In this document: one piece after another, positions 1 to 5,072 of the stretch
Numbering within the stretch: the stretch's first letter is position 1
Layout of the letters: each line of letters begins with the position of its first letter
Source of the DNA: Puniceicoccales bacterium
GTDB taxonomy: Bacteria; Verrucomicrobiota; Verrucomicrobiia; Opitutales; LL51
DNA length: 8,945 bases
Direction: 5' to 3'
NCBI GenBank assembly: GCA_031267435.1
Contig: JAIRZB010000015.1
Coordinates: 1-8,945 of the forward strand
Program-made: the position numbers and the translations under genes
Notes under the pieces: model-generated
What the model was told of the DNA's origin: nothing
Databases searched by the model: none
Seen by the model: the letters and a program-made list of their open reading frames with translations, nothing else

Positions 1-146
1 ATCCGCCCGTGGTACCGGCCGACCGGGGGCCAAGGCCCCGCCCGCGGCTTCGCCGCGGGCGGGTCTTTAATAAGTAATAAACAAAAGCAAGGGGAATCCT
101 TCCCCTTGCATCCCCTTGCAAGGAACGTAGTTCCTTGACCTAGAAA

Positions 147-177
147 TCCAGGCCCGGCGCGAAGCGCCGGGCCTGGA
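147..177. repeat. 14-bp perfect GC-rich hairpin with 3-base loop
   Basis: Arms 147-160 and 164-177 are perfect reverse complements around the loop GAA, with a GC-rich core. This is one of the two longest stems in the cluster. A run of A bases at 179-184 follows on the plus strand, so on the plus strand it does not read as a Rho-independent terminator. On the minus strand the hairpin is preceded by that T-rich stretch rather than followed by it. Confidence 0.8.
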
Positions 178-192
178 TAAAAAAGGCCGCCT

Positions 193-231
193 GCGGCCAA
201 ACCATGCGAAAATTTCGCATGGCTTGGCCGC
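193..231. repeat. 39-base near-perfect palindrome
   Basis: GCGGCCAA (193-200) pairs with TTGGCCGC (224-231). Inside it CCATGCGAAA (202-211) pairs with TTTCGCATGG (213-222). The only mismatch is A201 opposite C223, and A212 is the centre. Because the palindrome has essentially no loop it could form a cruciform or be a dimeric protein-binding site. Its left end overlaps a smaller hairpin (185-189/194-198), so alternative foldings are possible. Confidence 0.75.
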
Positions 232-294
232 ATATCGAGGTCAAGGAGTCCGTGACTCCTTGCGGGGTAAGGGGCAGAGCCCCATAGCAAGACA

Positions 295-858
295 TTATTT
301 CGTTGTATCTTGTGTTAATTGCTTGTAATGCCGTTCCAATTGTTTAACGAACCGATCATTGAAGAAAGGTACCATTGCTTCCCAATTTCCGTTACATGTC
401 TTATATTTTTCGAGTAACAATTTGTCTTCCGTTTCTGTCCATTTAAAAAAATGTGGACCGGACCCATGGTGATGCGGCGGACAACCGCGTTCCCCTTTGG
501 GCCCACCGTGTTGGCAAGGGCCAGACCCACGGTGATGCGGCGGACGACCGCATCCACATTCTCCTTTGGAATCACCGTGTTGGCAAGGGCCAGACCCATG
601 GTGATGTGGCGGACGACCGCGCTCTCCTTTGGGCCCACCGTGTTGCCAGGGACCGGGTCCATGGCGACGAAATTCCCTTTCATGGGGAGAATCGGAATCT
701 TCTGAACCGGGCCCGTGGGAATGCGGTCCACGGCGATGGAAACGCGTATGTTTGCCAGAAAATGCTGGTCCATTTTCTTCGGAATCGCTTGCTAAAACGT
801 AAGAATTACTGACCCATATCCCTGCTATCAAGGATATTATTAAGTATGACGTTCTCAT
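295..858 (-). CDS. Exported His/Gly/Pro-rich repeat protein with C-terminal Myb/SANT-like domain
   Basis: This 187-residue protein has a plausible Sec signal peptide: a short n-region with Arg2, a hydrophobic stretch at about 5-22, and a likely cleavage after VLA (residues 21-23). Residues 30-68 are rich in His, Gly, Pro and Arg. Residues 69-133 are three tandem units of 21, 23 and 21 residues, each beginning GP(W/C)QHG, containing KGE and ending PPHH(H/R)GS. They carry most of the Cys and His, so metal binding is possible. Residues 139-181 look like a Myb/SANT helical module: W140, W159 and Y178 are spaced exactly 19 apart, an acidic TETED stretch opens helix 1, and a basic third helix follows. 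Myb/SANT domains are mostly eukaryotic DNA- or chromatin-binding modules, though Myb-like domains also occur in some bacterial and phage proteins. I infer a secreted, possibly host-directed protein. A periplasmic metal-binding role is the main alternative. The start is the only ATG placed before the signal peptide. No Shine-Dalgarno is evident, and the candidate promoter lies very close to the ATG. Confidence 0.72.
   Translation of the reverse strand: MRTSYLIISLIAGIWVSNSYVLASDSEENGPAFSGKHTRFHRRGPHSHGPGSEDSDSPHEREFRRHGPGPWQHGGPKGERGRPPHHHGSGPCQHGDSKGECGCGRPPHHRGSGPCQHGGPKGERGCPPHHHGSGPHFFKWTETEDKLLLEKYKTCNGNWEAMVPFFNDRFVKQLERHYKQLTQDTTK
460..654 (-). repeat. Three tandem coding repeats of 63, 69 and 63 bases
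   Basis: Within the exported protein gene, units 654-592, 591-523 and 522-460 encode GP(W/C)QHG...PPHH(H/R)GS. Identity is visible at the DNA level, for example CCGTGTTGGCAAGGGCCAGA occurs twice on the plus strand. This suggests recent tandem duplication. The middle unit carries 6 extra bases that encode part of a CGCG stretch. The repeat block is clearly more GC-rich than the flanking parts of the gene. Confidence 0.8.
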
Positions 859-868
859 AGAATGGATT

Positions 869-897
869 CATATTATTTTTATACATTTCATTGTCAA
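869..897 (-). promoter_or_regulatory. Candidate sigma-70-type promoter for the Myb/SANT-like gene
   Basis: On the minus strand a perfect TTGACA (897-892) is followed after 16 bases by TAATAT (875-870). The -10 box ends only about 11 bases before the ATG at 858, so the leader would be only a few bases long, which fits the lack of a Shine-Dalgarno. This is inferred from motif matching only. Confidence 0.4.
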
Positions 898-921
898 CAT
901 AATTGTTTTTTTGCCCATAAT

Positions 922-1422
922 TTACATTCTCATAAATTGCGGATCCATAGCACCCATGGGCACAGCTTCGTCGATACCTTCGCCGCTGCTTGCAAATTGT
1001 ATGTCATCCCTGGGCAGCTCTCCTCGTAAAAATTTCTCCATATCTTCATGCTCTTTTTGATAGTGTTCGATAAATTTTTCAAGAATTTTCTTAAAGTTAT
1101 CCACATTCATAAATGCTGTTGGTAGTGCACGTACCATTCCAATTTGCTTACTTTCCGCATCAAAGGAAAATGTCAAATTATCCGAATCAATACTGCCATT
1201 TTGCATGACATAATGGCGCAAAATTTCTTTCTTCCCAATATTAGGAACTTCTCCAAGTTCCGTGTAAAAAATCATACCATTGAAATGTTCGTTAAATTTT
1301 AAATGAATTTGAACCTCATCATCCACCGCTAAACAACAGTAAGCTTCGTCATCCACATCCAGTTGTGTGCCAATCTCTCGTCCAAAATCATCGATTATCT
1401 GTACCATTAAATCTCTTGACAT
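922..1422 (-). CDS. CesT/Tir-family class I type III secretion chaperone
   Basis: Starting at the ATG at 1422, the product has 166 residues, close to the 130-160 usual for class I type III secretion chaperones. The frame stays open further upstream to 1512, but this ATG has a good Shine-Dalgarno (AAGAGGG, 7 bases upstream), and the extra 30 residues would be a low-complexity Phe/Leu stretch coded by AT-rich intergenic DNA. The fold pattern matches the CesT family: an N-terminal helix (MVQIIDDFGREIG), an acidic beta strand with DDEAYCCLAVDDEVQIHL, a central strand with ELGEVP, a helix leading to YVMQNG, a strand ending MVRALP, and a long C-terminal helix (about residues 107-130). An acidic, Met-rich tail follows. 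Such small acidic dimers bind effectors in the cytosol and hand them to the type III secretion ATPase. No effector or secretion gene flanks it. It lies 67 bases downstream of the acyltransferase fusion on the same strand and may be co-transcribed. The family is fairly sure; the partner is unknown. Confidence 0.78.
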   Translation of the reverse strand: MSRDLMVQIIDDFGREIGTQLDVDDEAYCCLAVDDEVQIHLKFNEHFNGMIFYTELGEVPNIGKKEILRHYVMQNGSIDSDNLTFSFDAESKQIGMVRALPTAFMNVDNFKKILEKFIEHYQKEHEDMEKFLRGELPRDDIQFASSGEGIDEAVPMGAMDPQFMRM

Positions 1423-1429
1423 ATCTAAT

Positions 1430-1436
1430 CCCTCTT
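1430..1436 (-). promoter_or_regulatory. Shine-Dalgarno that sets the chaperone start
   Basis: On the minus strand AAGAGGG lies 7 bases before the ATG at 1422. It is the clearest ribosome-binding site in the window and supports this start over the upstream ATG at 1512, which would also overlap the end of the preceding gene. Confidence 0.7.
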
Positions 1437-1489
1437 GGATAAAACTATAAAATAAAAATAAAACGTCAATAAAATTTAAAAAATAAAAA

Positions 1490-3400
1490 TTAACACAGGG
1501 AAAACAATTCAAGATTTGCGAATGTTTCAGCGACCAAATTGGGTGTTAGCGCAGCAAAATTATTTTTATCCGGCGACTCTATGACGTAAACCGGTGCATC
1601 AAAAATGGGAGAAGTTTTATCGGGATTGGTTGGGCCAAAGAAAACAACCGTCGGGATTCCTAGGAAATTGGCCAAATGAACGCCGCCCGTATCATTTCCG
1701 ATTACCAGTTTACAAGCCGCAATTTCATCGGTAAATTCGAGGAGATTTGTTTTTCCGGCGCGATCGATAACGCGACTGGAAAATTGGCTCCTAATCTCCC
1801 GGGTAATCGTTGCGTCGTTGGACGTTCCAAAAAGAATAATATGATCGGTCGTTCGCTCTAAAAGAATCCCGATGAGATCGATCCAATGTTGCGTAGGCCA
1901 GCGCTTGGCCGGACTATTTTCACTGCCGCAAATTAATCCAATTGCATTTGATTTTTCGACTTCTAGGCTGAGCGGCTTGAGATCCCAATTGCCTTGATAC
2001 CCCATTTCCCGTATGAAAAATTGCGTGGTTTGTTCCTGGTGAACGGTCTGCAAATTATCAAAATTTATAAAAATGCGCTGCGAAAACCAGGGACGCTTCC
2101 TATGCGGGAATTGCTGCGCAAATGAATAGGATGCATTTAAAATAAATGTTTCGATATCGCCCGTCGTTGAATTGACGAGCCGTATCAAAAAATCAGGATT
2201 CAACTGACGATATGCCCAGAGTTGTCGATAGTATTTTTTACTTTTTTTTGCGAGAGGTAAAACACAATCCGCAAGATGTAATTTTTCTAAAAATTGAACA
2301 AATTGAGGCCGCACCATTAGTATTATTTGCCCATCGGGCCGTGCCCAACGGACGGCTTTTACAAGGGGTATGGCCATGATAATATCGCCCAACCAATTGG
2401 GCATGCGAATGAAGATTTTTATTTTTTTTTCAATTTTCGAAGGGTCTATGGCACAGCGCTTCTGCAGCAAATTGAGCCAATTGTGTCCTTGATCGTGCGT
2501 ATGCCAGCGATTATGTACCCACAACCAGTCATAGCAAATGGCGTCATTGGAAGATAATTTTCGCTCCAACCATGCGTTCATTGCTTCCATAACGCAATAG
2601 TCATCGCCGCCAAATTGATCCTGACCATCCGATTTATTTTGATTTTTTTTGCCTAGATCGAGGCGCTCCACGGAACATTTCGCACGAAAAATTCCCGTTC
2701 GCTGGGGCATCAACATGGAAATGGGACAGCGAAAATGCTTATATAAAAGATCGGGAAGGGGGGTCATCGATGCAACTCTCCCGAAAAATGACGCCAAAAT
2801 ACCCCAGTCATTGGCATTTTGGTCGAATAAAATCACAACAATTCCATTGCGTTTTAAAATTTCCTTGGCTTCAAAAAAACCCACTCCCCGTACGAGAAGT
2901 TTTAATCCAAATTTTTCACGCGTCCGGCGAATCCAGCGTTCAAGCTCTTTATTCTTAAATGGCCGATAAACTACACCGATTTCATTTCGTCTCGCCCTTT
3001 CATCCAATAGGGGTATAGCGGTCATTGCCTCCATTTGTGAAAAATGGGACAATAAAATAATACATGGCCCCCCATTGCTTTCCTTTTCTCGAAAAAATTC
3101 TCCGATTGAATCGTCCAATTGATAGGATCGCCGAATTCGTTTTTCCGAAAAATAAGGCAACGCAATCGCTAAAAGTCCTAGCTCGACCATGCGGCTACAG
3201 TTCTTCCGTGCAATTATTTTACATTCTACTTTCGTTTTGTCAGGGAAAGCGTGGGCAATGTTCGAGAGGAGAATGCGCCGTCGCTTCCGGAAAAACAAAA
3301 AGAAAAACTGACCCCAAAACTGGCATAGTAGTGCGATACAACCGGTGGGCAATTTTGCAATGACATAGCCAATGGCGCAAATGAATGGACGTGCGATCAT
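1490..3400 (-). CDS. Fused LpxL/HtrB-type lipid A acyltransferase and GT9 heptosyltransferase
   Basis: This 636-residue protein joins two LPS enzymes. Residues 1-315 match the late lipid A acyltransferases (LpxL/LpxM): an N-terminal hydrophobic segment, the catalytic HX4E motif as H119-F-S-Q-M-E124, YRPFKNK at 145-151, FDQNANDWG at 192-200 followed by FFGR, and the terminal WVHNRW at 294-299. Residues from about 327 to the end match family GT9 (WaaF/WaaC type): RMPNWLGDIIMAIP at 332-345, GLICGSENSPAKRWP at 488-502, and NDTGGVHLA at 569-577 followed by FFGPTNP. In separate enzymes the first domain moves an acyl chain from acyl-ACP to lipid A and the second transfers heptose (or a related sugar) from an ADP/NDP donor to the inner core, both at the cytoplasmic face of the inner membrane. 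The linker (about 316-326) is short. The start ATG overlaps the fabF stop as ATGA, indicating translational coupling, and the frame is uninterrupted. The exact acyl chain and sugar cannot be told. Confidence 0.85.
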   Translation of the reverse strand: MIARPFICAIGYVIAKLPTGCIALLCQFWGQFFFLFFRKRRRILLSNIAHAFPDKTKVECKIIARKNCSRMVELGLLAIALPYFSEKRIRRSYQLDDSIGEFFREKESNGGPCIILLSHFSQMEAMTAIPLLDERARRNEIGVVYRPFKNKELERWIRRTREKFGLKLLVRGVGFFEAKEILKRNGIVVILFDQNANDWGILASFFGRVASMTPLPDLLYKHFRCPISMLMPQRTGIFRAKCSVERLDLGKKNQNKSDGQDQFGGDDYCVMEAMNAWLERKLSSNDAICYDWLWVHNRWHTHDQGHNWLNLLQKRCAIDPSKIEKKIKIFIRMPNWLGDIIMAIPLVKAVRWARPDGQIILMVRPQFVQFLEKLHLADCVLPLAKKSKKYYRQLWAYRQLNPDFLIRLVNSTTGDIETFILNASYSFAQQFPHRKRPWFSQRIFINFDNLQTVHQEQTTQFFIREMGYQGNWDLKPLSLEVEKSNAIGLICGSENSPAKRWPTQHWIDLIGILLERTTDHIILFGTSNDATITREIRSQFSSRVIDRAGKTNLLEFTDEIAACKLVIGNDTGGVHLANFLGIPTVVFFGPTNPDKTSPIFDAPVYVIESPDKNNFAALTPNLVAETFANLELFSLC

Positions 3401-4644
3401 GTGTATTTTTTGAACATCAATGCCGCATTATGTCCACCGAAGCCAAGATTTTCACTGATCGCCACATTCACATCGTGCTCGATTGCTTTATTGGGAACGT
3501 AGTCCAAATCACAGTACGGATCGGGATTTTCATAATTGATCGTCGGAGGAATAAACCCCGTCTCAATTACTTTGGCGCAAATAATTGCTTCAATTCCACC
3601 CGCTGCTCCCAATAAATGACCTGTCATACTCTTTGTCGAGCTAATTTTTGGATTTTTCACATTTGCTTTAAACGTACGTTTAATGGCAAGTGTTTCGCAT
3701 CTATCATTCATTTCCGTAGAAGTCCCGTGGGCATTGATGTAATCCACATCGGCGGGCTGCAATCCCGATTCATGTAACAAATTTTTCAAACAATTTGCCA
3801 GGCCGTTACCATTCGGATCCGGACTCGTTATGTGATAGGCATCGCAACTCGCCGCATAGCCAACTACCTCACAGTAGATTTTTGCTCCACGTGCCACAGC
3901 GCTCTCCAAAGTCTCTAATAGTACAATCCCTGCCCCTTCGCCCATAACAAACCCATCGCGTTTGGCATCGAAGGGGCGACTAGCCCGTTCCGGTTCACCA
4001 TTGAAGTGGGTCGACATCGCCTTCATCATACAAAATCCAGCAAAGCTGAGTTCAACGAGTGCCGCCTCGCTACCGCCTGCAAAAATAGCATCCGCCTTTC
4101 CGAGCTTGAGCATATTGTAGGCTTCGCCGATGGTATGCGTCGAAGAAGAACACGCCGTTACGGCTGAAAAGTTGGGACCTTTGAACCCGAACTGAATTGC
4201 AACGACTCCCGATGCCATATTACAGAGAAGGGAGGGAATCATAAATGGCGATACCCTCAGCGTACCCATATTATGAAAACGTGCGGTCTGTTTCTGGATG
4301 GTATCGACACCACCGATCCCCGAACCGATAATGACCCCCACACGGAATGGATCGAATTGTTTCAGATCAAACCTAGCATCCTGAATCGCATTCCGGGTCG
4401 CCGCTACGGCAAAATGAGTAAAACGGTCACTATGTTTGACATCCCTAGCATCCATATAATTTTCTGGATTGAAATCTTTCACCTCTGCGCCTACCTGGCA
4501 GGGATAGGATTTGGGGTCAAAGGCAGCGATCCGCATTATTCCGCTTTTTCCTGCAACAATATTGCTCCAAAAGGAATCCACATTATTTCCCAGTGAAGTA
4601 ATACTTCCCAGGCCCGTAACGACGACACGGCACAACTCGGACAT
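3397..4644 (-). CDS. fabF: Beta-ketoacyl-ACP synthase II
   Basis: The protein has 415 residues, the normal length for FabF. It condenses malonyl-ACP with an acyl-ACP in the elongation step of type II fatty acid synthesis in the cytosol. The Cys-His-His triad is clear: C165 in TACSSSTHT, H306 in NAHGTSTEMND, and H343 in KSMTGHLLGAAGG, with the conserved K338. The N-terminal VVVTGLGSITSLG, the GSGIGG loop at 107-112, the GEGAG loop at 235-239 and the C-terminal LGFGGHNAAL are all typical. It begins 11 bases after the acpP stop, the pairing seen in many bacteria, and its stop overlaps the start of the acyltransferase fusion. No strong Shine-Dalgarno is visible. FabF rather than FabB is favoured by the acpP neighbour and the overall sequence. 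Confidence 0.95.
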   Translation of the reverse strand: MSELCRVVVTGLGSITSLGNNVDSFWSNIVAGKSGIMRIAAFDPKSYPCQVGAEVKDFNPENYMDARDVKHSDRFTHFAVAATRNAIQDARFDLKQFDPFRVGVIIGSGIGGVDTIQKQTARFHNMGTLRVSPFMIPSLLCNMASGVVAIQFGFKGPNFSAVTACSSSTHTIGEAYNMLKLGKADAIFAGGSEAALVELSFAGFCMMKAMSTHFNGEPERASRPFDAKRDGFVMGEGAGIVLLETLESAVARGAKIYCEVVGYAASCDAYHITSPDPNGNGLANCLKNLLHESGLQPADVDYINAHGTSTEMNDRCETLAIKRTFKANVKNPKISSTKSMTGHLLGAAGGIEAIICAKVIETGFIPPTINYENPDPYCDLDYVPNKAIEHDVNVAISENLGFGGHNAALMFKKYT

Positions 4645-4655
4645 AGGGAAAAATG

Positions 4656-4910
4656 CTACGCGATACGGCCTTTTATATACGCGATGACATCTTTGACGGT
4701 CAGTAATTTTTCGGCATCCGCTTCGGGGATACCTCCTTCGATTTCATCTTCGAACTCATCTTCGAACGCCATCATTAATTCAACGGTCCCGAGGGAATCC
4801 GCCCCCAAGTCGTCCAAAAATGATGCATCATCGCTTACCTTTTCTTCACTAACATTAAGAGAATTGACGATCACTTCCCTAACCCTTTGTTCTATTGATT
4901 TCTCAGCCAT
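4656..4910 (-). CDS. acpP: Acyl carrier protein
   Basis: This is an 84-residue, strongly acidic carrier protein. The phosphopantetheine attachment site is S39 in LGADSLGTVEL. The usual residue after DSL is often Asp (DSLDTVEL); here it is Gly. The N-terminal helix (VREVIVNSLNVSEEKV), the FLDDLGADSL core and the last helix (LLTVKDVIAYIKG) are all present. Relative to E. coli ACP there is a short insertion of about four residues, EGGI, before the helix-3 region (PEADAEK). Holo-AcpP carries the growing chain for FabF and would be the acyl donor for the acyltransferase two genes downstream. It is the first gene of the operon. A Shine-Dalgarno is not obvious. Confidence 0.95.
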   Translation of the reverse strand: MAEKSIEQRVREVIVNSLNVSEEKVSDDASFLDDLGADSLGTVELMMAFEDEFEDEIEGGIPEADAEKLLTVKDVIAYIKGRIA

Positions 4911-4926
4911 AACTTATGGTTTTCTA

Positions 4927-4955
4927 CACTTATGAATATTGATCACCGAAGTCAA
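4927..4955 (-). promoter_or_regulatory. Candidate promoter of the acpP-fabF operon
   Basis: On the minus strand TTGACT (4955-4950) is followed after 17 bases by TAAGTG (4932-4927). The -35 box is good and the -10 box poor. It would start transcription about 10 bases before the acpP ATG. It sits in the divergent region of 162 bases between acpP and the first kinase gene, where no other feature was seen. Confidence 0.3.
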
Positions 4956-5033
4956 GCGACTTTTCGAGTTATTTTTAAGCGAGGCTTTTCATTCATTTCG
5001 GAAATAAAATCATTAAATACTTTATAAAAAAAC

Positions 5034-5062
5034 TTGCAATTTTTTATTTTATTCAAAGAATA
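5034..5062 (+). promoter_or_regulatory. Candidate promoter of kinase gene 1 (conserved with gene 2)
   Basis: TTGCAA (5034-5039), a T-rich 17-base spacer and AGAATA (5057-5062) lie 10 bases before the ATG at 5073. The same arrangement, with the same distances and an AT-rich block in front, precedes kinase gene 2. The block is also open in the reading frame from TTG 5034, so its conservation could instead reflect coding. Confidence 0.35.
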
Positions 5063-5072
5063 CGTAAATATC

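Larger units (their letters stand above)
37..283. repeat. Cluster of short perfect palindromes (modular hairpin element)
   Basis: No gene is visible in bases 1-294. The stretch is filled with hairpins: 37-48/52-63 (12 bp, loop TTC), 87-96/100-109 (10 bp, loop TCC), 119-126/130-137 (8 bp, loop GTA), 147-160/164-177 (14 bp, loop GAA), 193-231 (long near-palindrome), 242-250/254-262 (9 bp, loop CGT) and 271-275/279-283 (5 bp, loop AGA). Three of them (87, 119 and 242) share the outer arm CAAGG/CCTTG but have different inner arms that still pair. The block is roughly symmetrical: CCTTGACCT at 133-141 is the inverse of AGGTCAAGG at 238-246. The 10-mer TCCCCTTGCA is tandemly duplicated at 101-120. 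This resembles dispersed palindromic intergenic elements. It lies just downstream of the minus-strand gene that ends at 295, so it could also help end that transcript. No T-run like that of a classical terminator follows. Confidence 0.75.

Noticed and set aside
37..283. CRISPR array
   Set aside because: The repeats are short palindromes of differing sequence with no constant repeat-spacer spacing, and no cas genes are present.
451..812. Plus-strand open frames of 84 and 119 codons
   Set aside because: They are opposite the GC-rich repeats of the 295-858 gene; the minus-strand frame has a signal peptide, regular repeats and a recognisable domain.
1441..1470. Separate promoter for the chaperone gene (TTGACG and TATAGT on the minus strand)
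   Set aside because: The spacing is only 14 bases, too short for a usual sigma-70 promoter; the AT-rich tract makes chance matches likely.
1423..1512. Upstream ATG extension of the chaperone gene
   Set aside because: The added residues come from AT-rich intergenic DNA, overlap the end of the preceding gene and have no Shine-Dalgarno; the ATG at 1422 has a clear one.
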